Below, in pieces: positions 25,500-34,514 of a stretch of 64,000 nucleotides of DNA (position 1 is the first letter of the stretch; every line of letters begins with the position of its first letter). The DNA comes from UBA4582 sp047629195 (lineage in GTDB: Bacteria > Pseudomonadota > Gammaproteobacteria > Pseudomonadales > Azotimanducaceae): the NCBI GenBank assembly GCA_047629195.1, contig JBLHWY010000008.1:18610-82609 (forward strand), written 5' to 3'. A model generated the notes under the pieces. That model was not told the DNA's origin. It saw nothing but the letters and a program-made list of their open reading frames with translations, and searched no databases. Both the position numbers and the translations under genes were made by a program.

Positions 25500-25679
25500 A
25501 TGAAGCCCTATCTTGCTAAGTTGATCATTTGCAGCACCGCACTAGTCTCTGCCTTCGGAAGTAGTTGCATACTGGCGGCGGATGAAATGCCGGTAGCGCG
25601 CGCATTGGCTTTGACGCTTCCGACCGCTTATGCGTTTTCAGATGATGAAGCGCTTTTAGCTTTTGCTTCCGTGAATTGA
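25500..25679 (+). CDS. Putative small exported peptide
   Basis: ATG 25500 has AGG (25488-25490) 9 nt upstream and opens 59 codons. The product starts MKPYLAKLIICSTALVSAFG, a basic start and hydrophobic core, and ILAADE offers a signal-peptidase site near residue 26. The predicted mature part is about 33 residues, neutral to acidic, ending ALLAFASVN, without Cys pairs or Gly-Gly. I do not recognise it. The in-frame ATG at 25494 is an alternative. The next 196 bp, up to the ATPase gene, hold only a small CAGAGC/GCTCTG hairpin near 25827-25847. Confidence 0.45.
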   Translation: MKPYLAKLIICSTALVSAFGSSCILAADEMPVARALALTLPTAYAFSDDEALLAFASVN

Positions 25680-25875
25680 TAGCCTGGGTGCATTGTATTT
25701 ATGAACGATATTGATAAACGGTTTTTATTGGTAGCCGTCATGGGCCAATATTGATGCGCAAGTATTAGGCTCTGCGGTGTGCCGTTCGACTCATTAAAGT
25801 GTAAGCTATTTCCGATAGATATCAGAGCGGTAACAAGGCTCTGATGTACCTAATTATTAGACTGGGGCTCCAATA

Positions 25876-27666
25876 GTGGCTGTTCTTGAAGCACGTAATT
25901 ATAAGCCGGATATCACGCTTAACCTGCGGAGTGTGTTGAATGATCTGGTCGCAGATGGACGCCTTTCTACTGCGGACGCTGAGACTCTAAGCCTCAAGAG
26001 TCGTACCAAGGAACAAATCAATTGGCATCCTATTGAGCTGATCGCGGAGCAAGAGCCTGCTGACCAAAAAAATCCTGCTAAGAATCTTGATATTGAAACT
26101 TTGACACAGTGGCTGTGCGAACGTGCCAAGCAACCGTATAAGAGAATAGATCCTCTGAAAGTTGATGCCACTGTAGTCACTAAAGTGATGTCCGCAGAGT
26201 TCGCCAGACGGCATGAACTGCTTGCGCTGGAAGTGTTGGACGATGAGGTTGTTATCGCTTGTGCTCAGCCTTACGTATATGGCTGGGAAGCCACCATCAT
26301 GCAGTCGCAGCCGGGCAAAGTTTTAACCAGAGTGATTGCAAATCCCGCTGACGTTCGGCGTTACACCACTGAATTTTACCAGATGGCGAGATCCGTAAGT
26401 AAAGCAAATGCTCAGGGCTTGAATACTAGTTCTTTGTCTAATCTGGAGCAGATGCTTGAGCTTGGTCACATCGACGCGATGGAAGCCAATGATGCACACG
26501 TCGTGAACATAGTGGATTGGCTACTAGGGTATGCATTTACGCAAAGAGCGAGCGACATTCATCTTGAGCCAAGAAGGGAAAAAGGCCGGATTAGGTTTAG
26601 GATTGATGGTGTGCTTCATCTTGTTTACGAGCTGCCGTCCTCTGTCATGACAGCAGTCGTCAGTAGAATCAAGACCCTCGGTAGAATGGATGTCGCGGAG
26701 AAGAGGCGACCTCAAGATGGTCGTCTAAAAACGAAAACCCAGGAAGAGCATGAGATTGAACTGCGGTTATCGACCCTACCAACAGCTTTTGGCGAAAAGA
26801 TGGTGATGAGGATATTCGATCCGGATATTCTACTGAAGTCGTTCGAACAGTTAGGCTTGGCTGACGATGATTTTGATCGCTGGCAGGGGATGGTCAAAAA
26901 CCCGAATGGTATTGTCCTTGTGACCGGTCCTACAGGATCCGGAAAGACTACGACGCTTTACTCAAGTCTTAAGCAATTGGCAACTGAAGACGTTAATGTC
27001 TGTACGATTGAAGATCCTATTGAAATGATCGAGCCTAGCTTTAACCAGATGCAGGTTAATTCGAATATTGATCTAAATTTTGCTGACGGAGTTCGGGCTC
27101 TATTGAGACAAGATCCCGATATCATCATGGTAGGTGAGATTCGTGATCTTGAAACGGCGGAAATGGCGATTCAAGCCGCGCTGACGGGGCACCTAGTGAT
27201 CTCAACATTGCACACGAACGATGCGCCATTAGCGATTACCAGGTTACTAGAATTAGGCGTTGCGCCGTATCTTATTAAGGCGACCGTCTTAGGTGTGATG
27301 GCTCAAAGGCTGGTGCGGACTCTTTGTCCTCATTGCAAGACGGTAGCGGAGGGTGATCCAGATGTCTGGAAAACGTTGACCACGCCTTGGAAAATGAATT
27401 TGCCCAAAAAGATATATCAGCCCGTTGGTTGTCTGGATTGCAGGGAAACAGGGTTTATAGGTCGACAAGGCATTTACGAACTGTTGCCTATGACTGACGG
27501 AATAAAGCCCCTCATTAATTCCGCAGTGGATATTGGTAAGCTACGTCGTGCGGCAATGAAAGAAGGCATGAAAACGTTGAGATTAAGTGGTGCGATGAAA
27601 GTTGCTGCGGGTATGACAACTGTTGCCGAAGTGCTGAGAGTAGCCCCCTTCTCGGGTACAGAATGA
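25876..27666 (+). CDS. GspE/PilB-type secretion or pilus ATPase (orphan)
   Basis: A 596-residue hexameric-type ATPase of type II secretion and type IV pilus systems. An N-terminal T2SSE_N/MshEN-like domain (about 15-170), which in relatives can bind c-di-GMP, precedes the catalytic part. Walker A GPTGSGKTTT lies near 351-360, the Walker B region LLRQDPDIIMVGEIRD near 410-425, and HLVISTLHTNDA is the His box. The two CxxC pairs of the zinc subdomain (LCPHC and CLDC) are intact. GTG start at 25876 with GGGG 8 nt upstream. No pilus or secretion genes are adjacent; instead it overlaps glnE by 4 nt. Confidence 0.9.
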   Translation: MAVLEARNYKPDITLNLRSVLNDLVADGRLSTADAETLSLKSRTKEQINWHPIELIAEQEPADQKNPAKNLDIETLTQWLCERAKQPYKRIDPLKVDATVVTKVMSAEFARRHELLALEVLDDEVVIACAQPYVYGWEATIMQSQPGKVLTRVIANPADVRRYTTEFYQMARSVSKANAQGLNTSSLSNLEQMLELGHIDAMEANDAHVVNIVDWLLGYAFTQRASDIHLEPRREKGRIRFRIDGVLHLVYELPSSVMTAVVSRIKTLGRMDVAEKRRPQDGRLKTKTQEEHEIELRLSTLPTAFGEKMVMRIFDPDILLKSFEQLGLADDDFDRWQGMVKNPNGIVLVTGPTGSGKTTTLYSSLKQLATEDVNVCTIEDPIEMIEPSFNQMQVNSNIDLNFADGVRALLRQDPDIIMVGEIRDLETAEMAIQAALTGHLVISTLHTNDAPLAITRLLELGVAPYLIKATVLGVMAQRLVRTLCPHCKTVAEGDPDVWKTLTTPWKMNLPKKIYQPVGCLDCRETGFIGRQGIYELLPMTDGIKPLINSAVDIGKLRRAAMKEGMKTLRLSGAMKVAAGMTTVAEVLRVAPFSGTE

Positions 27667-30566
27667 TTGATCGTGCGCTAATTGCTGAATTCGGCGATGA
27701 AATCTCTAATTATATCGATGAGCGTTTCCGCAACAATTCATTCGAGCTATTGGAAAATTTTAAATTCGTCTGCTATCTCAGCACTTATGTTTTTGACTGC
27801 CTGCAAATTGATCCTGATTTGGTTGAGGAGTTGCTCCATTCGGGCGACTTGGCCCGGACTTATGACAGAAACTCTTATACGAGTCGATTCCAGCAGGTAG
27901 ATTTAGTATCGCTTGATACAACCTTAAGAAAAGTTCGGCGTCGAGAGATGATCCGCATTATTTTTCGTGATCTCACAAGGCAAGCCTCTCTTGATGAAAC
28001 AACTAACGATCTTTCTAATCTAGCAGATGCTTGTCTCGTTGCCGCTCATGATGTTCACTATCAGAACAATTGTTTGAAATACGGAGAGCCTAAAGGTTCT
28101 GATTCAGGCGTGGTTCAGCAGATGACGGTCTTAGCGCTGGGTAAATTAGGCGCTAGAGAGCTCAATGTATCCTCGGATATTGATCTGATATTTTTTTACG
28201 ATGAACCAGGCTTTGCAACGTCGCCAAAGGGTAAAGAGCTCAGCAATCAGGAGTTTTTCATTCGCACCAGTCGACACCTGATAAAATCGTTGGATGAAAC
28301 CACCGCAGCTGGATTTGTCTTTCGGGTAGATATGAGACTCAGACCTTATGGCGAGAGTGGTGCGTTGATACTAAATAGCGTTGCGATGGAGAAATATTTC
28401 TATGAGCAGGGGCGTGATTGGGAGCGGTATGCTTTTGTTAAAGCGCGCCCGGCAGCAGGAAACATTGCCCAGGGGAAAGAGTTTATTGCATGGCTAAAGC
28501 CCTTTATTTATCGCAGACACTTAGATTATGGTGCGCTGGAATCGCTCAGAGAAATGAAAGGTTTGATAGATAGCCAGGTCGCGAATAGGCAACATTATCA
28601 CGATTTAAAGCTGGGGCCTGGAGGGATTAGGGAGATTGAATTCATTACCCAAGCGCTTCAGCTTATATGGGGTGGTCGCCACCCTGAGTTACAGACACCA
28701 GAGATAAATCTTAACCTGAAGACATTAGCGTCGCTCAAGTTCTTACCTGATGGAGAGGTTCGACATCTATTAAGTGCTTATGAGTTTTTGCGAAATAGCG
28801 AACATGTTATTCAGGCAGAGAACGACCGTCAGACCCAGTTGTTATCTTTTGAACCTGGTTCGAGAATTCGGCTTGCTGTTGCGATGGGATTCTCTAATTT
28901 TGAGAGCTATCATGCGCAGCTGGAGATTCATCGAGGTTTAGTCAGAGAAATATTTGCTGAGCTGATGACTGCAAATAGTGCAGAAAAACAACAGCAGGTT
29001 GAAGGTAACCTGTTCTGGTTTTCCCTTTGGCGTGATCCATCTTCTGTTGATTCGATAGCGTTGCTGGAAACCGTGGGCTTCGAAGACGCTCAGCGTTGCG
29101 GCAAACAGTTGGGTAGTTTCTTGCATAAGCTCCAAAATCGCGATCTACAAGCGCTAAGCGAAACCAGAGTCAACCGCTTAATGCCAGTGTTGCTGAGTCT
29201 GGTAGCAAAGGAATCTAAGCCTGACATTACTTTGGACCGACTTCTGCCATTGATAGAGACGATCACTCGCCGAAGCACCTATGTTTCCTTTTTGTTAGAG
29301 AATGGGGACGCGTTAAAGCGCTGCGTGCATCTCTGTGCAATGAGCGATTGGATATCTACTCGCCTCTGTGAATTCCCCGTTCTGCTTTACGAACTGACGG
29401 ATAGGCAGATACATGACGTGGCGCTGGCAAAGGTTGCGCTCGAGATTGCACTTAGCAAACAGTTGGAAGAAGTCGAAGACCATGATCTTGAGCTGCAGAT
29501 GGATACTCTTCGTCAATTCAAAAGCAGTGTGGTGCTGCGTATTGCGGCACTTGAATTACTCGACGCGCTCCCTTTGATGGAAGCATCAAATGCGTTGAGT
29601 CATGTTGCAGAAGTCATTCTTGCACGAGTAGTGATACTTACTTTTGGCCAGATGAAGTTGAAGTTTGGTGAACCCTGCACGCCCGGGGGCAAAGCGCTTG
29701 GGCTTGGATTCGGCATAGTTGCATATGGCAAACTTGGCGGTTTCGAATTGAGCTATGGCTCCGATCTTGATTTGACCTTTATCCATAATGTTGACTTGAA
29801 CGGGGAAACTAATGGTCCACGGCAGCTTGAAAACAACGTTTACATTAATCGGTTCGCCCAGCGATTAATCCATATTCTGACTAGTTACACGCAATTTGGC
29901 GTGCTCTATGAAGTTGATCTTAGGCTGAGGCCTGGTGGCAATAAAGGGCCGCTGGTGAGTACGCTTAGGGCGTTTGAGCATTATCAATTAAAAGAGGCGT
30001 GGACTTGGGAGCATCAAGCCTTAGTGCGGACACGTTATGTTGCCGGAGCAGCGGGGCTGGGAGCGCCATTCCAGAGAATCCGAGAGGAAATTCTTTTGCA
30101 GAAAAGAAATGTAGCTGAATTGCGAGAAAATGTTGTTTCTATGCGAAACAAAATGCGAGCGCACCTTACCAATGCCCGGTCTGACGCTTTTAAAGCGGAT
30201 GCAAAGTCTGAATTAGAGGCGGTCCAATTGGAGCGAATATCTGGTCTTAGTGTGTCAGAGTTCGATTTGAAGCATGATATCGGCGCGATCGTTGATATCG
30301 AATTCCTCATTCAATATGAGATGCTCAAGTCGGCGAATGACCATCCTACATTAGTCCGCTGGACAGACGTCATACGCCAACTCGAAGATTTTGCCGAGCA
30401 GCAGATTGTCAGCAAACAAGAAAAAGAGGTGTTGCAGCAAGCCTATCTATCCTATCGAGCGGCAGTGCATTACCAATGGTTGGGTGGCCAAATTGGGTCA
30501 TTTGGGAAGTTGAACGAATACCGGCAGCAAGTGATGAAGATCTGGCAGGATCATCTGGTTTCTTGA
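27663..30566 (+). CDS. glnE: Bifunctional glutamine synthetase adenylyltransferase/deadenylase
   Basis: Controls glutamine synthetase by adding or removing AMP in response to PII and glutamine. 967 residues with two nucleotidyltransferase domains. The N-terminal deadenylase (LGKLGARELNVSSDIDLIFF, from about 158) and the C-terminal adenylylase (YGKLGGFELSYGSDLDLTF, from about 688) both retain the Gly-Ser/Ser-Asp-x-Asp motif. Its ATG lies inside ATGA with the stop of the upstream ATPase, so translation is coupled. Upstream of ilvE and waaF, as in Pseudomonas. Confidence 0.96.
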   Translation: MIDRALIAEFGDEISNYIDERFRNNSFELLENFKFVCYLSTYVFDCLQIDPDLVEELLHSGDLARTYDRNSYTSRFQQVDLVSLDTTLRKVRRREMIRIIFRDLTRQASLDETTNDLSNLADACLVAAHDVHYQNNCLKYGEPKGSDSGVVQQMTVLALGKLGARELNVSSDIDLIFFYDEPGFATSPKGKELSNQEFFIRTSRHLIKSLDETTAAGFVFRVDMRLRPYGESGALILNSVAMEKYFYEQGRDWERYAFVKARPAAGNIAQGKEFIAWLKPFIYRRHLDYGALESLREMKGLIDSQVANRQHYHDLKLGPGGIREIEFITQALQLIWGGRHPELQTPEINLNLKTLASLKFLPDGEVRHLLSAYEFLRNSEHVIQAENDRQTQLLSFEPGSRIRLAVAMGFSNFESYHAQLEIHRGLVREIFAELMTANSAEKQQQVEGNLFWFSLWRDPSSVDSIALLETVGFEDAQRCGKQLGSFLHKLQNRDLQALSETRVNRLMPVLLSLVAKESKPDITLDRLLPLIETITRRSTYVSFLLENGDALKRCVHLCAMSDWISTRLCEFPVLLYELTDRQIHDVALAKVALEIALSKQLEEVEDHDLELQMDTLRQFKSSVVLRIAALELLDALPLMEASNALSHVAEVILARVVILTFGQMKLKFGEPCTPGGKALGLGFGIVAYGKLGGFELSYGSDLDLTFIHNVDLNGETNGPRQLENNVYINRFAQRLIHILTSYTQFGVLYEVDLRLRPGGNKGPLVSTLRAFEHYQLKEAWTWEHQALVRTRYVAGAAGLGAPFQRIREEILLQKRNVAELRENVVSMRNKMRAHLTNARSDAFKADAKSELEAVQLERISGLSVSEFDLKHDIGAIVDIEFLIQYEMLKSANDHPTLVRWTDVIRQLEDFAEQQIVSKQEKEVLQQAYLSYRAAVHYQWLGGQIGSFGKLNEYRQQVMKIWQDHLVS

Positions 30567-30641
30567 AGCACGTGAACCGGTGAAAGTTACCCTCGGGTCG
30601 GTGTAAACTACGCAAATATTTAATTTAAAAGGTCATAAGAG

Positions 30642-31604
30642 ATGTCTGACACGTTCGAAGACAGAGACGGTGTCATCTGGTTTGATGGTGAGTTGGTAGA
30701 TTGGCGGGACGCAAAAATACATGTGTTAACACACACATTGCACTACGGTATGGGCGTATTTGAAGGGGTGCGGGCCTATGACACCCAAAAGGGACCTGTA
30801 ATATTCAGATTGGATGATCATACTGACCGGTTGTTTCGCTCTGCTCACATACTCGGTATGGATATGCCGTTCTCAAAGGAGCAAATTTCTGAAGCGCAAA
30901 AGCTTGTCGTGCGCGAAAATAATCTCGACGAGGGCTACCTGCGACCGATGTGTTTCTATGGCTCAGAGGGCATGGGCCTTCGTGCTGAAGGTTTGAAAAC
31001 TCACTGTATTATTGCTGGTTGGGAATGGCCGAATTATATGTCACCGGAGTCGCGGGAAGAAGGCATTAAAGTCCGTACTTCGTCCTTTACCCGCCACCAT
31101 GTCAACATCACGATGTGTAAAGCTAAGGCTAATGGCAATTACATCAATTCGATGATGGCGTTGAAGGAAGCGATTGATTCCGGATGTGAGGAAGCGTTGT
31201 TGCTTGACAACGAAGGATACGTTGCCGAAGGTAGCGGTGAAAATATATTTCTGGTGCAGAAGGGTCAATTAGTAACGCCAGAGTTAACATCTTGTTTGGA
31301 AGGTATCACGCGTGCCACGATTATTGATTTCGCTGAAGAATTGGGCCTGACTGTAAAAGAAAGGCGCATAACGCGGGATGAAGTTTATATTGCCGATGAA
31401 GCTTTTTTTACAGGCACTGCGGCGGAAGTCTTGCCAATTCGAGAACTGGACGGTCGAATCATCGGGAGTGGAAGGCGTGGCCCTTTAACCGAAAAACTTC
31501 AAACAATGTATTTTGATCAGGTTCGGGGAAAGCGGTCCGAGCATCCAGCGTGGGGTGGTGTGGTCTTTCCTGATGATAATATCGGAAAGGATTCAGCCGC
31601 TTGA
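30642..31604 (+). CDS. ilvE: Branched-chain amino acid aminotransferase
   Basis: Last step of Val/Leu/Ile synthesis. 320 residues of the PLP fold-type IV class. HYGMGVFEGVRAY near 34-46 shapes the substrate pocket, Lys162 in KAKANGNYINS forms the Schiff base, and GSGENIFLV is the cofactor-binding segment. The stop overlaps the TTG start of waaF (TTGA), so this amino-acid gene heads the LPS core operon, an arrangement shared with Pseudomonas. Confidence 0.96.
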   Translation: MSDTFEDRDGVIWFDGELVDWRDAKIHVLTHTLHYGMGVFEGVRAYDTQKGPVIFRLDDHTDRLFRSAHILGMDMPFSKEQISEAQKLVVRENNLDEGYLRPMCFYGSEGMGLRAEGLKTHCIIAGWEWPNYMSPESREEGIKVRTSSFTRHHVNITMCKAKANGNYINSMMALKEAIDSGCEEALLLDNEGYVAEGSGENIFLVQKGQLVTPELTSCLEGITRATIIDFAEELGLTVKERRITRDEVYIADEAFFTGTAAEVLPIRELDGRIIGSGRRGPLTEKLQTMYFDQVRGKRSEHPAWGGVVFPDDNIGKDSAA

Positions 31605-32626
31605 GTTCAGCATTGATCGTGGGGCCAGCCTGGGTCGGCGACATGATTATGGCGCAATCCCTGTTTAAAAGATTAAAGTCTCAGAAGCCCGATATGCAAA
31701 TCGATGTGCTTGCGCCTAAAGCAAGCCTTGCGTTAACTAACCGTATGACGGAAGTTTCAGAATCGATTCAGTTTGATGTGGGTCATGGCGAGCTAGGGCT
31801 TAGCTATCGGCGTTCACTTGCGAGACAAATTTCAAAAAGGGGATATGAAGAGGCGATCGTTCTGCCGAATTCTCTCAAATCAGCGCTTGTGCCTTTCTTT
31901 GCAAATATTCCGAAACGAACAGGTTTCCGTGGCGAGTATCGTTATGGCTTGATTAACGATATGCGGCTACTGGACAAGCGAAGAATGCCGCGCATGATTG
32001 ATCGTTTTGTAGCGCTTGCTAAGCCTGGAGACGGTCTGCCGGGTGCTTCGGAATTTCCATCCCTAACGGTAGACTCTGAACGTCGAGGGTTATTGGTTGA
32101 AGCGTTGCGGCTCGAGACCTCGCGGCCGCTGGTTGGGCTTTGTCCCGGTGCAGAGTTTGGGGATGCTAAGCGTTGGCCAGAGAGACATTTTGCAGCCCTT
32201 GCAGAAAGTCTTGTTGATGCTGGCGCTGATGTTTGGATCTTCGGCGGCAATGGCGATAAGGGGACCGCCGAGGAGATCCTTAAGCTAGTGCCTCGGCCGG
32301 TACGCGAACATGTTTTGGACCTGACAGGTAAAACAGCGCTGTTAGATGTTGTTGATATCATGGGGCTATGTAAGTGTGTCGTTTCTAATGACTCGGGGTT
32401 GATGCATGTCGCATCTGCGATCGGGTGTCACACAATTGTACTTTACGGCTCAACCTCGCCAGAGTTTACCCCGCCGCTAACAACGAAAGTTGATACTGTG
32501 AATTTGTCGCTTGAGTGTAGTCCATGTTTCAAGCGGTCTTGCCCGCTTGGCCATAAAAACTGCCTAAATGATTTGTTTCCAGTACAGGTTGATCGTCTTG
32601 TCTCAAAAGTTATCGGGACGGAATGA
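31601..32626 (+). CDS. waaF: ADP-heptose:LPS heptosyltransferase II
   Basis: A GT9-family glycosyltransferase at the inner-membrane cytosolic face that adds the second heptose of the inner core. 341 residues, starting ALIVGPAWVGDMIMAQSLF, with CPGAEFGDAKRWPERHF in the middle and the ADP-heptose site VSNDSGLMHVASA and YGSTSPEFTPPL. The start is TTG 31601, overlapping the ilvE stop; no ATG start would keep the conserved N-terminus. Confidence 0.92.
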   Translation: MSSALIVGPAWVGDMIMAQSLFKRLKSQKPDMQIDVLAPKASLALTNRMTEVSESIQFDVGHGELGLSYRRSLARQISKRGYEEAIVLPNSLKSALVPFFANIPKRTGFRGEYRYGLINDMRLLDKRRMPRMIDRFVALAKPGDGLPGASEFPSLTVDSERRGLLVEALRLETSRPLVGLCPGAEFGDAKRWPERHFAALAESLVDAGADVWIFGGNGDKGTAEEILKLVPRPVREHVLDLTGKTALLDVVDIMGLCKCVVSNDSGLMHVASAIGCHTIVLYGSTSPEFTPPLTTKVDTVNLSLECSPCFKRSCPLGHKNCLNDLFPVQVDRLVSKVIGTE

Positions 32627-32630
32627 CCGT

Positions 32631-33656
32631 ATGAAAGTGCTTGTGATTAAAACATCTTCCCTGGGTGACGTGATACATACCCTGCCTGCTATTACTGATG
32701 CGATCTTTAGTCGTGGGGATTTGCAGATTGATTGGGTCGTTGAAGAAGCTTTTTCAGAAATTCCTGCGATGCATCCGGCCGTAGACACTGTGATTCAAGT
32801 CTCTATACGACGTTGGCGAAATAACTGGGTCAAAAATTTACTAGAGTTATTTGCCTTTGTGCGTAAGTTAAGAAGCCAAAGATATGATTTGGTGATCGAT
32901 GGCCAGGGCTTAGTAAAAAGCGCCCTCTTAGCATGGCTAGCTAAAGGACCCGTTGCTGGTCTCGATAAACTAAGTGCGAGGGAAGGTGTTGTTAGCAAGC
33001 TATATATGGATAAGCTATATGTTCCTCGATCGATGCATGCCGTTGAAAGGCTAAGGACGCTTTTTGCCTATTCGTTGGGCTACGAAATGAGCGAATCTCT
33101 GCCTGTTTTTGGTTTGCTCCGTGATAGGCCTCAGAAAAAGCAAATATTCTTTCTCCACGGCACTACCTGGGAATCCAAGTTGTGGCCGATACATTACTGG
33201 CACCAGTTGGCTTTGTTGTGTGCAGAGGAAGATTATGAAGTAGTGCTGACCTTTGGTGATAGAACTGAGCATGAGCGTGCTAAACAGATTTCGGGAGATA
33301 TCGAAAATTCGCGTATACTGCCTGCGATGGGGCTGACTGGCATTGCGGATGTCATCGCTGAAAGTGCGGGTGTAGTTGCTGTTGATACGGGGCTTGGCCA
33401 TCTTGCTAATGCACTAGGCAAGCCTCTGATTGCGTTATATGGTGCAACTAGCCCTGAACTCACGGGTCCTTGCGGTATAAATCAGAATGTAATCGCTAGT
33501 AGTAGCCTGGAGTGTGTGCCTTGCTTGCGGAGAGAATGTAAATATTCTCCTGGAGAAATTAGTGATATCCACCCGCCCTGCTTTTCAGACCTTACGCCTA
33601 AGCGGGTGTTTGACTCGCTACAGGAGCTGATTTCTAGCACACGAGGTTTTGAGTGA
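32631..33656 (+). CDS. waaC: LPS heptosyltransferase I
   Basis: A GT9-family enzyme that adds the first heptose to Kdo. 341 residues. MKVLVIKTSSLGDVIHTLPA is the canonical WaaC N-terminus, so ATG 32631 is preferred to the upstream TTG-type openings. AVDTGLGHLANALGKPLIAL and YGATSPELTGP form the C-terminal nucleotide-sugar site. It starts 4 nt after waaF, and its TGA overlaps the GTG of waaP. In P. aeruginosa waaG stands between waaC and waaP; here it is absent. Confidence 0.94.
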   Translation: MKVLVIKTSSLGDVIHTLPAITDAIFSRGDLQIDWVVEEAFSEIPAMHPAVDTVIQVSIRRWRNNWVKNLLELFAFVRKLRSQRYDLVIDGQGLVKSALLAWLAKGPVAGLDKLSAREGVVSKLYMDKLYVPRSMHAVERLRTLFAYSLGYEMSESLPVFGLLRDRPQKKQIFFLHGTTWESKLWPIHYWHQLALLCAEEDYEVVLTFGDRTEHERAKQISGDIENSRILPAMGLTGIADVIAESAGVVAVDTGLGHLANALGKPLIALYGATSPELTGPCGINQNVIASSSLECVPCLRRECKYSPGEISDIHPPCFSDLTPKRVFDSLQELISSTRGFE

Positions 33657-34498
33657 GCGTTGTTACTGGGGCAACACCTTCCTCCGGCGACTCTGGTGGC
33701 TACATCGCGCTGGAATTGAAAAATTTTGTGTCGAGCGTCGATGGTTTGTTTGATGCCCTAGACGCGGTGGATGGGGAGGTTTTTCGCCAAGTGGAGGCGA
33801 GGCGAACTTTTAGGTTCAGCACGTCGAGCAACTTGTATTTTGCAAAGTTGCATTATGGTGTTGGGTGGCGCGAAATAGTTAAAAATCTCCTTCAATCCAA
33901 GCTACCTATCATTGGTGCGCAGAATGAATACGATGCGTTACAGTTACTGGAAAATGCAGGCGTACCGGTGCCTAAGGTTGTAGGATTTGCGAGTGACGGT
34001 CTAAACCCCGCAACACGGCGATCTTGTATCGTCACTAAATCACTCATCAATACGCTAAGTTTAGAGGATCTTTGTCGGCAAAAACGAGTCACCCCATCGA
34101 AAAAATACGCTCTCATAGCCGGCGTTGCCGATTTGACTCGGCAGATGCATGAAGCGGGTGTGAATCATAGGGATTGCTATATCTGTCATTTTCACCTTCA
34201 ACTCGAGGAGCAGGATGAGCCTAAGCCTACATTGTTTGTGATTGATCTCCACCGGGCCCAGATTCGTGAGCATACGCCGATGCGTTGGCGCGTTAAGGAT
34301 GTGGGTAGTCTGTTGTTTTCAGCGATTGAGGAAGATGCACTGAGGAAAAACGACTTTTTCAGGTTTATGGAAATTTATTCTGGCAAGCCTTTGCGCCAGT
34401 GCTTGTTGGAAGATAGTTTTTTCTGGAGAAAAGTGATGGTCAGAGCCAGGAAGCTATACTTGAAGAAGCACTCACAACTTCCTCCATTGCTGAAGTAG
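33653..34498 (+). CDS. waaP: LPS core heptose kinase WaaP
   Basis: Phosphorylates the inner-core heptose, a modification essential for outer-membrane integrity in Pseudomonas. 281 residues, protein-kinase-like fold. Blocks shared with P. aeruginosa WaaP are FAKLHYGVGWREIVKNLL, LPIIGAQNEYDAL and AGVNHRDCYICHFHL with catalytic Asp174, then VIDLHRAQIR with a metal-binding Asp. GTG 33653 overlaps the waaC stop by 4 nt. First of three consecutive kinase genes. Confidence 0.92.
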   Translation: MSVVTGATPSSGDSGGYIALELKNFVSSVDGLFDALDAVDGEVFRQVEARRTFRFSTSSNLYFAKLHYGVGWREIVKNLLQSKLPIIGAQNEYDALQLLENAGVPVPKVVGFASDGLNPATRRSCIVTKSLINTLSLEDLCRQKRVTPSKKYALIAGVADLTRQMHEAGVNHRDCYICHFHLQLEEQDEPKPTLFVIDLHRAQIREHTPMRWRVKDVGSLLFSAIEEDALRKNDFFRFMEIYSGKPLRQCLLEDSFFWRKVMVRARKLYLKKHSQLPPLLK

Positions 34499-34514
34499 AC
34501 CGAACAGGCCAGCT

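Noticed and set aside
25159..25503. 114-codon forward frame starting inside argE
   Set aside because: The first third is antisense to argE, no SD is present, and the rest gives only a loose resemblance to a binding-protein tail.
25876..27666. Remnant of a type II secretion operon
   Set aside because: Only the ATPase is present; neighbours are glnE and an exported peptide, with no secretin, pseudopilin or inner-membrane platform genes.
31942..32361. 139-codon reverse frame inside waaF
   Set aside because: Antisense shadow of a well-supported gene with low-complexity Ser/Pro/Arg composition.
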